Below are positions 1 through 7,035 of a DNA stretch of 15,500 bases, piece by piece. Below the pieces are notes generated by a model. That model worked only from the letters and a program-made list of their open reading frames with translations. It did no database searches and was not told the DNA's origin. Both the position numbers and the translations under genes were made by a program. Origin of the DNA: a candidate division FCPU426 bacterium (GTDB lineage: Bacteria > Oederibacteriota > JAAXVQ01 > JAUVAV01); NCBI GenBank assembly GCA_030619365.1, contig JAUXBQ010000033.1:1-15500 (forward strand), read 5' to 3'. Numbering within the stretch: the first letter of the stretch is position 1; each line of letters begins with the position of its first letter.

Positions 1-26
1 TAGGGAACAGGCATGCCTGTTCCCTA
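1..26. repeat. Perfect 26-bp palindrome
   Basis: The first 26 bases are an exact palindrome with half-site TAGGGAACAGGCA and no spacer; the next base is C. The upstream context is cut off by the window edge. Its outer TAGGG/CCCTA and inner CAGGC/GCCTG words are shared with the double-hairpin element at 222-283, so both may be versions of one dispersed repeat family. It could also end an upstream transcript, but no T-run follows on the + strand, so a standard intrinsic terminator is unlikely. Confidence 0.75.
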
Positions 27-46
27 CGGGAAAACATGGAAAAGCG

Positions 47-74
47 TTGACAAAGAAGGTTGTTTACGTAAAAT
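47..74 (+). promoter_or_regulatory. Sigma-70-like promoter for the tRNA cluster
   Basis: TTGACA at 47-52 is a consensus -35 box. It is followed after 16 bp by TAAAAT at 69-74, which matches the -10 consensus in five of six positions. Transcription would start near position 81, leaving a short leader before tRNA-His. No other strong promoter was seen before tig, so this promoter may drive the tRNA genes and possibly read into the tig-clpP-clpX-lon block. Confidence 0.65.
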
Positions 75-109
75 AGACGCTCCGAAAATGGATTTTGTTG
101 GTTTTGCCT

Positions 110-187
110 GGTGGACGTAGCTCAGTTGGTTAGAGCGCTAGGTTGTGGTCCTGGAGGCCGCGGGTTCGAGTCCCGTCGTCCACCCCA
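110..187 (+). tRNA. tRNA-His (anticodon GTG)
   Basis: A full cloverleaf can be drawn. The acceptor stem is GTGGACG (111-117) with CGTCCAC (177-183); the anticodon stem is CTAGG/CCTGG with GTG at 145-147; the T arm is 160-176 with a TTCGAGT loop. G110 can pair with C184, giving the extra G-1:C73 pair that identifies histidine tRNA. CCA is encoded at 185-187. It decodes CAU and CAC and is first in a cluster of four tRNA genes. Confidence 0.96.
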
Positions 188-205
188 GCCCCGCGTATGC
201 GGGGC
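188..205. repeat. Short GC hairpin after tRNA-His
   Basis: GCCCCGC (188-194) pairs perfectly with GCGGGGC (199-205) across the loop GTAT. It starts directly after the encoded CCA of tRNA-His. No T-run follows, so it does not look like a standard terminator. It could help 3' processing of the tRNA precursor or be a small repeat. Confidence 0.6.
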
Positions 206-221
206 AGAGCAACCGAATATA

Positions 222-283
222 GTAGGGGCAGGCTCCTATGCCTGCCCGTTGATTTCCGGGCGGACACAGGGGTCCGCCCCTAC
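222..283. repeat. Double-hairpin dispersed repeat, GTAGGGGC ends
   Basis: This 62-bp unit is bounded by the inverted ends GTAGGGGC (222-229) and GCCCCTAC (276-283). Inside are two side-by-side hairpins: GGGCAGGC (226-233) with GCCTGCCC (240-247), and GGGCGGAC (258-265) with GTCCGCCC (272-279). There is no room for a protein. The compact IR-bounded structure suggests a non-autonomous REP or MITE-like repeat. Many bacterial genomes carry GTAGGGGC-type repeats as far as I recall, which I could not check. Confidence 0.7.
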
Positions 284-296
284 GATTGTTTTTAAT

Positions 297-372
297 GCGC
301 CTGTAGCTCAGTGGATAGAGCAACGGCCTCCGAAGCCGTGTGTCGGACGTTCGATTCGTCTCAGGCGCACCA
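297..372 (+). tRNA. tRNA-Arg (anticodon CCG)
   Basis: The acceptor stem is GCGCCTG (297-303) with CAGGCGC (362-368). The anticodon stem is ACGGC/GCCGT (323-327/335-339) with CCG at 330-332. The T stem is 345-349/357-361 with one G-U pair. The discriminator is A369 and CCA is encoded at 370-372. It reads the CGG arginine codon, which is used in the GC-rich genes downstream. Confidence 0.95.
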
Positions 373-383
373 ATGTAAAAAAC

Positions 384-446
384 GTTCAACGTTCAAAGTT
401 CAAAGTTAAAAGCTCGGCGTTGAACTTTGAACTTTAAACTTCGAAC
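384..446. repeat. Inverted element built from tandem heptamers
   Basis: The left arm (384-411) is four successive 7-bp words: GTTCAAC, GTTCAAA, GTTCAAA, GTTAAAA. The right arm (419-446) is GTTGAAC, TTTGAAC, TTTAAAC, TTCGAAC. The arms are inverted copies matching at 23 of 28 positions around a 7-nt loop (412-418). It fills most of the 83-bp gap between tRNA-Arg and tRNA-Lys. Its AT-rich composition stands out from the neighbouring tRNAs. Function unknown; it resembles a miniature dispersed repeat. Confidence 0.7.
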
Positions 447-455
447 TATCTTTAC

Positions 456-531
<76 letters not shown>

Positions 532-536
532 CTTTG

Positions 537-573
537 CCCCCCGGTGAAACACAAGTCGTGGTTTGCCGGGGGG
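537..573. repeat. Long GC-rich hairpin after tRNA-Lys
   Basis: CCCCCCGG (537-544) pairs with CCGGGGGG (566-573). Two wobble and two A-T pairs continue the stem inward, and an apical CAC/GTG helix (550-552/558-560) caps it. The 3' flank is AAAATTT, not a clean T-run. It could stop some transcripts after tRNA-Lys, but the flanking sequence fits a terminator poorly, so a structured repeat or processing signal is equally likely. Confidence 0.55.
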
Positions 574-596
574 AAAATTTAGGGCCAAGTGAATTG

Positions 597-619
597 TCAG
601 ACCTGTCCGACAGGTCTGA
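597..619. repeat. Inverted repeat TCAGACCTGTC
   Basis: TCAGACCTGTC (597-607) and its exact complement GACAGGTCTGA (609-619) face each other around one base, C608. Pieces recur nearby: GTCCGAC at 605-611 and 623-629, and AGGTCTGA at 612-619 and 639-646. This suggests decay or stepwise growth of a repeat. It lies in the 117-bp gap before tRNA-Leu. With nearly no spacer it could be a protein-binding dyad, or the core of a dispersed palindrome. Confidence 0.65.
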
Positions 620-648
620 CCAGTCCGACACCGAAGGGAGGTCTGAGC

Positions 649-732
649 GCGAGGGTGGTGGAACTGGCAGACACGCTAGACTTAGGATCTAGTGCCTTTG
701 GCATGCGGGTTCAACTCCCGCCCCTCGCACCA
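649..732 (+). tRNA. tRNA-Leu (anticodon TAG)
   Basis: This class II tRNA has the acceptor stem GCGAGGG (649-655) with CCCTCGC (722-728). The anticodon stem CTAGA/TCTAG (676-680/688-692) holds TAG at 683-685, followed by a long variable arm with stem TGCC/GGCA. The discriminator is A729 and CCA is encoded at 730-732. It reads CUA leucine codons (and probably other CUN). The tig start codon follows only five bases later, so the tRNA and tig are probably on one precursor RNA. Confidence 0.95.
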
Positions 733-737
733 ATCAC

Positions 738-2024
738 ATGATGATTAATGTCAGCATGCAGGAGAAAAACGAAACCACGCGGGTTCTGGATGTGTCCATT
801 GCCCCGGAGCAGGTAAAAAAGCACTTCGATCAGGCCATCGCCAAAGTCCAGAAAAAAGCCATGCTACCGGGCTTCCGCAAAGGCAAAGTGCCGCGTAACA
901 TCATTACGCAGACCTATATGAAAGAAATCCGGGAAGAAGTGCTGGACAAACTCTTTCCCCTCTCCTACCAGGAGGCGCTGCTGCAAACCAAGTCCACGCC
1001 CATCACCCAGCCCAAAATAGAGAAACTGGACCTGGACGAGGGCAAGCCTCTGACCTACCAAGTGGTGGTGGAGGTTCTTCCCAAGGTAAAGCTGGGGAAT
1101 TACAAAGGGCTGAAGCTGAAAAAGAATAAAATAGAGGTTCAGGCCAAGGAAACCGGGGAATTGCTGGAAAACCTCCGGCAACAGAGCGCATTGCTGGAGC
1201 CCGTGGAAAATCGCCCGGCGGAAAAGCAGGACGTGGTCACCGTGGATTTCGAAGGCCGCGCAGGCGAGCAAATCGTGGAGGGAACCAAGGCGGAAAACCA
1301 GATCATGGAACTCGGCACCGGCCAGACCATCCCGGATTTCGAGAACAACATGCTGGGGATGAAACTCCAGGAGACCAAGACCTTTCCCGCCACCTTTCCC
1401 GCGGATTATGGGACCCAGGACCTGGCGGGAAAAACCATTGATTTCACCGTTACGCTGAAGGGCCTCCAGACGAAAAAACTGCCGGAACTGGACGATGCTT
1501 TTGCCAAGCAAATGGGACCGTTTGCAGACCTCGAGGCCCTCCGGCAGCGCGTCCGCGATGACCTGGCCCAGGAAAAAGAGCGCCAGAATCGCATCCTTAT
1601 GACGGATACTATTATGAAGGAACTCAGCAAGTCCACCCAGGTCAAGGTACCGGACGTCCTGGTGGAACGCTCTCTCGCCAGCCTGTTGCGCGATTTTGAG
1701 AGCCGGCTGGCGCGGCAAAAGCAGACCTGGGAGCAGATCGGACAAACCGCCGAGGAGTTTAAGCGGAAAAACCGGGACCAGGTGACCGCGGAATTGAAGG
1801 CGCGGCTGGCGCTCCAGGAGATCGCCCGGGGCGAGACCATCGAGGTCGCAGAAACGGACCTGAACGCCGAGGTGGATCGGCTCGCCCGCTCGGCCCAGCA
1901 GCGGCCGGAAGTCATTCGGAACTATCTCGACAAGAATCAGGGCTGGGATGACCTGCGCGACCGGCTGCGGGACGAAAAAACCCTGAATTTTATCATTACC
2001 AATGCTAAAATCAATGAAGCCTAA
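738..2024 (+). CDS. tig: Trigger factor (ribosome-bound chaperone, PPIase)
   Basis: Trigger factor docks at the ribosomal exit tunnel and shields nascent chains. The 428 residues match the family length. The ribosome-binding signature GFRKGK is at residues 45-50. An FKBP-like prolyl isomerase domain covers about 162-244, followed by the conserved LDDAFAK (251-257) and a helical C-terminal chaperone arm. The start is ambiguous: ATG738 and ATG741 are adjacent and neither has a visible SD, because tRNA-Leu ends at 732. Alignment by eye to E. coli MQVSVE favours one of these two over the later ATG756. RNase cleavage at the tRNA end would give an almost leaderless mRNA. clpP follows after 18 nt, the usual chaperone-protease neighbourhood. 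Confidence 0.95.
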   Translation: MMINVSMQEKNETTRVLDVSIAPEQVKKHFDQAIAKVQKKAMLPGFRKGKVPRNIITQTYMKEIREEVLDKLFPLSYQEALLQTKSTPITQPKIEKLDLDEGKPLTYQVVVEVLPKVKLGNYKGLKLKKNKIEVQAKETGELLENLRQQSALLEPVENRPAEKQDVVTVDFEGRAGEQIVEGTKAENQIMELGTGQTIPDFENNMLGMKLQETKTFPATFPADYGTQDLAGKTIDFTVTLKGLQTKKLPELDDAFAKQMGPFADLEALRQRVRDDLAQEKERQNRILMTDTIMKELSKSTQVKVPDVLVERSLASLLRDFESRLARQKQTWEQIGQTAEEFKRKNRDQVTAELKARLALQEIARGETIEVAETDLNAEVDRLARSAQQRPEVIRNYLDKNQGWDDLRDRLRDEKTLNFIITNAKINEA

Positions 2025-2042
2025 CACAAGGAGGCGGCAGGC

Positions 2043-2630
2043 ATGGCTTTAATCCCTATGGTGGTAGAACAAACCCAACGCGGCGAGCGGGCTTATGACA
2101 TTTACTCGCGCCTGCTCAAAGAGCGGATAATCTTTTTGGGCACGCCCATCAACGACGATATCAGCAACCTGATCATCGCCCAGCTGTTGTTCCTGGAGTC
2201 TGAGGAAAAGAAGGAAATCTCCATGTATATCAACAGCCCCGGCGGCGTGGTCTCGTCCGGGCTGGCCATTTACGACACCATGCAATACATCAAGTCGCCG
2301 GTATCCACGCTCTGCGTGGGTCAGGCGGCCTCCATGGCCGCGGTCCTACTGGCCGCCGGCGCGCCCGATAAGCGCTACGCGCTGCCCAACGCCCGCATTA
2401 TGCTGCATCAGGGCACTGCCGGTTTCTCGGGCTCCATGCCGGATATCGACATCCAGGCCAAGGAAATCATGCGCATTCGGGGAATGATGAACCAGATTCT
2501 GGCTCAACACACCAAGCAGTCGGCGAAAAAAATAATCGCCGATACGGACCGGGACTTCTTCCTGTCGGCAGAGGAAGCCAAGGACTACGGCGTGATTGAT
2601 TCGGTGATGACGGTCGGAACCACCAAATAA
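2043..2630 (+). CDS. clpP: ATP-dependent Clp protease proteolytic subunit
   Basis: ClpP forms the double-heptamer serine protease chamber that degrades proteins unfolded by ClpX. The 195-residue sequence carries the catalytic triad Ser97 (in GQAASMA), His122 (in MLHQ) and Asp171 (in DTDRDFF), and the substrate-binding SPGG motif at 65-68. A strong SD (AAGGAGG, 2028-2034) sits 8 nt before the ATG. One oddity is HQGTAG after the catalytic His, where E. coli ClpP has HQPLGG, so the usual proline is glycine. clpX begins 15 nt after the stop, so the two partners should be co-translated. There is no long N-terminal propeptide. Confidence 0.97.
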   Translation: MALIPMVVEQTQRGERAYDIYSRLLKERIIFLGTPINDDISNLIIAQLLFLESEEKKEISMYINSPGGVVSSGLAIYDTMQYIKSPVSTLCVGQAASMAAVLLAAGAPDKRYALPNARIMLHQGTAGFSGSMPDIDIQAKEIMRIRGMMNQILAQHTKQSAKKIIADTDRDFFLSAEEAKDYGVIDSVMTVGTTK

Positions 2631-2645
2631 ACAGGGGAGAAACCG

Positions 2646-3899
2646 ATGGGACGACACCATTCGACGAAAAATGTAAACTGCTCCTTTTGCGAGAAAAATT
2701 CCGACAACGTCCGTAAAATGATCAAGGGGCCCGGGGTCTATATATGCGACGAGTGCGTCGCTTTTTGCAACGATATCCTGGCCCATCATCACCAGTCGGC
2801 GCCCATGACGCTTTCCCTGCCCAAGCCCAAGGAAATGAAGCGGGTGCTGGACCAGTACGTAATCGGCCAGGAACGGGCCAAGCGCATTCTGGCCGTGGCC
2901 GTGCACAATCATTACAAGCGGATCCAGTCCCAGCAGGCGGAATCTGCGGACGGTGTGGAGCTCTCCAAAAGCAATATCCTGCTGGTCGGGCCCACGGGAA
3001 CCGGCAAAACCCTGCTGGCCCAGACCCTGGCCCGGATTTTAAACGTGCCGTTTGCGATCGTGGATGCCACGACCCTGACCGAGGCGGGCTATGTGGGGGA
3101 AGACGTCGAGAACATCATCCTGAAGCTGCTGCAAAGCGCCGACTACGACGTGGCGGCGGCCCAGCGGGGCATTATTTACATCGACGAAATCGACAAGATC
3201 GGCCGCAAGAGCGAGAACCTCTCCATCACGCGGGATGTTTCGGGCGAAGGGGTGCAGCAGGCCCTCCTGAAAATTATCGAGGGAACCGTGGCCAGCGTGC
3301 CGCCCAAGGGCGGGCGCAAGCATCCGCATCAAGAATACGTGAAGGTGGATACCACGGACATTCTGTTTGTGTGCGGCGGAGCGTTCAACGGCCTGGAAAA
3401 AATAGTGGAGCGCCGGGCGCGGACCAAGACCATCGGCTTCGGCGCCGCGCACGCGTCGCACCAGCCCCAAACCCAGGATGAGTTGCGCCGGCAGATTCAC
3501 CCCGAGGACCTGATCAAGTACGGGATGATCCCGGAATTTGTGGGCCGGCTGCCGGTGGTCGCGGTGCTGGACGAATTGGACGAGGACGCGCTGCTGAAAA
3601 TATTGTCCGAGCCCAAAAACGCCCTGGTGAAGCAGTACCAGAAATTTTTTAAGATGGAAAACGTGAAGCTGGTGATCACCCCCGAGGCCCAGCGGGAAGT
3701 AGCCCGGGAGAGCCTCCGGCGGAAAACCGGCGCCCGGGGCTTGCGCGCCGTGCTGGAGGACATTATGCTGGACCTGATGTACGAGCTGCCGGGGCGGGAC
3801 GAGGTCAGGGAGTGCGTGATCACGCCCGCAGTGGTGAAACGCCGGGCCCAACCGGAATTGATATTGGAAGAAATGGACCAGGACGAGAAACTCGCCTGA
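2646..3899 (+). CDS. clpX: Clp protease ATPase subunit ClpX
   Basis: ClpX is the hexameric AAA+ unfoldase that recognises tagged substrates and threads them into ClpP. Visible parts are an N-terminal C4 zinc finger (Cys12, 15, 34, 37), Walker A GPTGTGKT (115-122), pore loop GYVG (148-151), Walker B around IIYIDEID (176-183), RKH loop (224-226), and the ClpP-docking IGF loop (263-265). A GAR sensor-2 motif (TGARGLR) lies in the small domain. The 417-residue length is normal. The SD is GGGGAG just upstream. IGF plus the adjacent clpP shows a working ClpXP pair. lon follows after 16 nt. Confidence 0.98.
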   Translation: MGRHHSTKNVNCSFCEKNSDNVRKMIKGPGVYICDECVAFCNDILAHHHQSAPMTLSLPKPKEMKRVLDQYVIGQERAKRILAVAVHNHYKRIQSQQAESADGVELSKSNILLVGPTGTGKTLLAQTLARILNVPFAIVDATTLTEAGYVGEDVENIILKLLQSADYDVAAAQRGIIYIDEIDKIGRKSENLSITRDVSGEGVQQALLKIIEGTVASVPPKGGRKHPHQEYVKVDTTDILFVCGGAFNGLEKIVERRARTKTIGFGAAHASHQPQTQDELRRQIHPEDLIKYGMIPEFVGRLPVVAVLDELDEDALLKILSEPKNALVKQYQKFFKMENVKLVITPEAQREVARESLRRKTGARGLRAVLEDIMLDLMYELPGRDEVRECVITPAVVKRRAQPELILEEMDQDEKLA

Positions 3900-3915
3900 C
3901 GGCAAAGGATTCGCG

Positions 3916-6390
3916 ATGAGCACCGCCAAAAACAGCAAAGACAAAAAACCTTCCTCCGGACAGACCCTGCCGCTGATGCCCCTGCGGGATCTAGTGGTCT
4001 ATCCGCACATGATCGTGCCGTTGTTCGTTGGGCGGGAAAAATCGGTCATGGCGCTGGAAGCGGCCATGCTCGAGAACCGCCTGATCGCCCTGTTCACCCA
4101 AAAGCACGCCCAGATCGATGAACCTTCCCCGGAAGACCTGTACACCATCGGCACCCAGGCGCAGATCTTACAGGTACTCCGCATGCCGGACAACACGATC
4201 AAGGTGCTGGTGGAAGGGCAGCAGCGGATACGACTGGCCAGCTACGCCCAGACCGACCGTTACTATACCGTGACTATCGAGGAGTTGCCGGAACGGTCCG
4301 AGTCCGGTTCCACCATGAAGGCGCTGATGCGGAACTGCATCGAGTTGTTCGAACAGTACGCCCGCTTGAATAAGAAAATATCGGCCGACGTGGCGACCTC
4401 GGTTTCCCATGTCGAGGAGCCGGGAAGGTTCGCCGACGTTATAGCGGCCAACCTGTCCTCGCGCCTGGAGGAGAAGCAAAAACTGCTGGAGGCCGTCGAT
4501 CCGTTGGACCGCCTGCAGGTGCTGGCCCAGTTGCTCTCGAGCGAGATTGAGGTCCTGGAGATCGAGCGCCGCATCAAGGGCCGGGTCCGGAAGCAAATGG
4601 AGCACACCCAGAAGGAGTATTACCTGCAAGAACAAATGAAGGCCATCCGCAAGGAGCTGGGGCAGAAGGACGATGAAAACGAGATCGACGAACTGACCCA
4701 GAAGATCAAAAAGGCCAAGATGCCCAAGGACGCCGAGGAAAAGGCGCTCAAGGAGATCGGCCGCCTGGACCGCATGCAGCCCATGTCTCCCGAAGCCACG
4801 GTGATCCGCACGTACATCGACTGGTTTATCTCCCTGCCCTGGTCGCAGCGCACACGGGAAAAGGTCGATCTCCGGAACGTGGCCCGGCACCTGGACCGTG
4901 ATCATTACGGACTAGAAAAAGTCAAGGAGCGCATCCTGGAGTATCTGGCCGTGCGCAAATTACAGCCGGCCATGAAAGGGCCGATTTTATGCCTGGTCGG
5001 CCCGCCGGGTGTGGGCAAGACGTCGTTGGGCCGCTCCGTGGCCGCGGCCCTGAACCGCAAATTCGTGCGGATTTCCCTGGGTGGGGTGCGGGACGAAGCT
5101 GAAATCCGCGGGCACCGGCGAACTTACATCGGGGCCATGCCCGGCCGGATTATCCAGTCGCTCAAAACGGCCAAAAGCAAGAACCCGCTCATGCTCGTGG
5201 ACGAGCTGGACAAAATAGGCTCGGATTTTCGGGGCGATCCGGCTGCGGCCCTGCTGGAAGTGCTGGATCCCGAGCAGAACCAGACTTTCAGCGACCACTA
5301 CCTGGAGGTCAACTTTGACCTCTCGGAGATAATGTTCATCGCCACGGCCAACGTGGCCTTCAACTTGCATCCCACCCTCCGGGACCGCCTGGAGATCATC
5401 GAAATTCCGGGGTACACACAGGAAGAAAAAATTCAAATCGCGGAAAAGCATCTGATCATGCGCCTATTGTCCGAACACGGCCTGACCGTCAAGGACCTGG
5501 TCATCCCGCGAAGGACCTTGGTGAAAATTATCGCCGGGTACACTTGGGAAGCGGGCGTCCGCAATCTCAACCGGGAACTCTCGGCCATCATGCGCAAGGT
5601 GACGCGATTGAAAGTCGAGAACAAACTAAAACGAACCCGGCACGTGAACGACGCCGACTTGCTCAAGTTCCTGGGCCCGCCGAAATACCTGAAACGCAAG
5701 GGGGAACAGAAGGACAGCGTCGGTGTGTCCACCGGGCTGGCCTGGACCGAGGCGGGCGGCGAGATCCTGCTGGTCGAGGTGACACTCATGTCCGGCAAAG
5801 GCCAATTGATCCTGACCGGGAAATTGGGCGATGTGATGAAAGAGTCGGCCCAGGCCGCGGTGAGCTATGCGCGGGCTCACGCCCAGGATATTCAGGTTCC
5901 CAAGGATTTTTACAATCAGACTGACATTCACATCCACGTGCCGGAAGGCGCGATTCCCAAGGACGGCCCTTCGGCGGGCATCGCCATCGCCACGGCGATC
6001 ATTTCAGCCCTCTCGGGAACGCCTGTGAAAAAGATGGTGGCCATGACCGGCGAGATTACGCTGCGGGGCAGGGTGCTGGCCATCGGCGGACTTAAGGAAA
6101 AATTGCTGGCCGCCATGCGCGCAGGCATCAAGACCGTGATCTTACCCAAGGAAAACGCCAAGGATCTTGAGAACGTGCCCACGGAAGTGAAGAAGGCCCT
6201 GGATATTCATTTAGTGGAAGACATGTGCGAGGTCTTGCCCGTGGCCCTGGTGCGCCCCCGGGCCAAGAAACCTGCGCCGAAAGTGAAACGAGTGAAAGGC
6301 ATGGAAACAACGGGCTCCGGGGATCAGCCGGTGCAGCATATTTGCCGATCCCGGGGGTCCCAAAAACGGGCATGTCCTCCTCTGCAGTAA
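3916..6390 (+). CDS. lon: ATP-dependent Lon protease
   Basis: Lon is a self-contained AAA+ serine protease of the cytosol that removes damaged and regulatory proteins. The LON substrate-binding domain opens with LPLMPLRDLVVYPHMIVPLF (about residue 18). A charged coiled-coil linker follows. The AAA+ module has Walker A GPPGVGKT (362-369) and Walker B MLVDELDK with D429 and E430. The protease domain has the Ser686 (GPSAG) and Lys727 (GGLKEK) dyad. AAAGGA at 3904-3909 is the SD. The protein is 824 residues, with about 40 extra after the last conserved segment: a Lys-rich stretch (RAKKPAPKVKRVK) and then a low-conservation tail. That tail covers a hairpin and overlaps engB by 19 bp. Confidence 0.97.
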   Translation: MSTAKNSKDKKPSSGQTLPLMPLRDLVVYPHMIVPLFVGREKSVMALEAAMLENRLIALFTQKHAQIDEPSPEDLYTIGTQAQILQVLRMPDNTIKVLVEGQQRIRLASYAQTDRYYTVTIEELPERSESGSTMKALMRNCIELFEQYARLNKKISADVATSVSHVEEPGRFADVIAANLSSRLEEKQKLLEAVDPLDRLQVLAQLLSSEIEVLEIERRIKGRVRKQMEHTQKEYYLQEQMKAIRKELGQKDDENEIDELTQKIKKAKMPKDAEEKALKEIGRLDRMQPMSPEATVIRTYIDWFISLPWSQRTREKVDLRNVARHLDRDHYGLEKVKERILEYLAVRKLQPAMKGPILCLVGPPGVGKTSLGRSVAAALNRKFVRISLGGVRDEAEIRGHRRTYIGAMPGRIIQSLKTAKSKNPLMLVDELDKIGSDFRGDPAAALLEVLDPEQNQTFSDHYLEVNFDLSEIMFIATANVAFNLHPTLRDRLEIIEIPGYTQEEKIQIAEKHLIMRLLSEHGLTVKDLVIPRRTLVKIIAGYTWEAGVRNLNRELSAIMRKVTRLKVENKLKRTRHVNDADLLKFLGPPKYLKRKGEQKDSVGVSTGLAWTEAGGEILLVEVTLMSGKGQLILTGKLGDVMKESAQAAVSYARAHAQDIQVPKDFYNQTDIHIHVPEGAIPKDGPSAGIAIATAIISALSGTPVKKMVAMTGEITLRGRVLAIGGLKEKLLAAMRAGIKTVILPKENAKDLENVPTEVKKALDIHLVEDMCEVLPVALVRPRAKKPAPKVKRVKGMETTGSGDQPVQHICRSRGSQKRACPPLQ
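6315..6356. repeat. Hairpin inside the lon tail, upstream of engB
   Basis: Bases 6315-6325 pair with 6347-6356 through GATC/GATC and flanking GG/CC and CC/GG pairs with one bulged G, around a 21-nt loop. It lies in the part of lon that codes a non-conserved tail, 15 nt before the engB start. It could be an intergenic element absorbed by read-through of the lon frame, or a structure limiting engB translation. Confidence 0.4.
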
Positions 6391-7016
6391 AGCGCGACGT
6401 AGCCGCTCACCGGATCGATCAGTTTCCCCCCCCGCGCGAGGCTGAGATCGTTTTTGCCGGCCGCTCCAATGTAGGCAAATCCACCCTCATCAATCAGTTG
6501 ACGGGCGTGCGCCGCGCGGGAGCCGGCCTGCGCCCGGCCCGGGTTTCGCAGACGCCGGGGTGCACCCAGGCCATTTATTTTTACCCTTACCAGTCCCGGG
6601 CCTGGCTGGTGGACCTGCCCGGTTATGGATACGCCCGCTGGCCGGCCGGCGTCCGGCAGCGGCTCAGCCAGCTTCTGGACGGGTATTTCCGGGCGGCTAG
6701 GCCGATCGTGCTGCTGGTACATTTGGTGGATGCCCGGTGGCCCCTACAGCCCTCGGATTGGCGGCTGCTTTCCTGGCTGGAACATTTTCATTATCCCTAC
6801 TTGTTAACTTTAAACAAATGTGATAAATTGTCGCGATCATTGCTGTTAAAGCGTCAACAGGAAATCCAACGGGACCTGCGCGGGCGGGGAATTGACGCGA
6901 AAGTCACCGCGCTTTCCGCTCTGCGCGGCCAGGGGCTGGCAGAATTCCGGAGCCACCTGCGCCAGGCCGTGGACGGATTCTCGCGCCCGCCAGACGGTCC
7001 GGAGTCCGGTGGATGA
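6372..7016 (+). CDS. engB: Ribosome biogenesis GTPase EngB (YihA/YsxC)
   Basis: EngB is a TrmE-Era-type GTPase needed for late 50S assembly. From ATG6372 it has 214 residues, the usual size, with about 28 before the first strand. Motifs: G1 GRSNVGKS (30-37), TPGCTQ (61-66) in the switch I area, G3 DLPG (81-84), G4 NKCD (148-151) and G5 SAL (182-184). Longer forms of this frame run back into lon and add unrelated sequence, so ATG6372 is preferred. It has no clear SD and overlaps the lon end by 19 bp, suggesting translational coupling. Oddities are Cys64 where the family has Arg in TPGRTQ, and about six extra residues (46-60 region) before TPG. Placement after lon matches B. subtilis lonA-ysxC. 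Confidence 0.93.
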   Translation: MSSSAVKRDVAAHRIDQFPPPREAEIVFAGRSNVGKSTLINQLTGVRRAGAGLRPARVSQTPGCTQAIYFYPYQSRAWLVDLPGYGYARWPAGVRQRLSQLLDGYFRAARPIVLLVHLVDARWPLQPSDWRLLSWLEHFHYPYLLTLNKCDKLSRSLLLKRQQEIQRDLRGRGIDAKVTALSALRGQGLAEFRSHLRQAVDGFSRPPDGPESGG

Positions 7017-7035
7017 GACGAAAGAGGAAAACGCC

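Noticed and set aside
111..437. Open reading frame of 108 codons across the first tRNA genes
   Set aside because: It reads through tRNA-His and tRNA-Arg and a repeat. The peptide words (VAQLVRALGCGPGGRGFESRR) are the familiar false translation of tRNA genes.
384..446. CRISPR-like array
   Set aside because: The repeat units are 7 bp with no spacers, arms are inverted, and no cas genes are near. The same holds for 9841-9933.
864..2027. Long reverse-strand frame opposite tig
   Set aside because: It is a shadow of a well-supported trigger factor gene; it has no domain, no RBS and an odd Leu/His/Gly-rich composition caused by the GC-rich codon pattern.
6225..6371. Upstream extension of the engB frame inside lon
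   Set aside because: The added residues are low-complexity and unlike EngB; ATG6372 gives the normal length.
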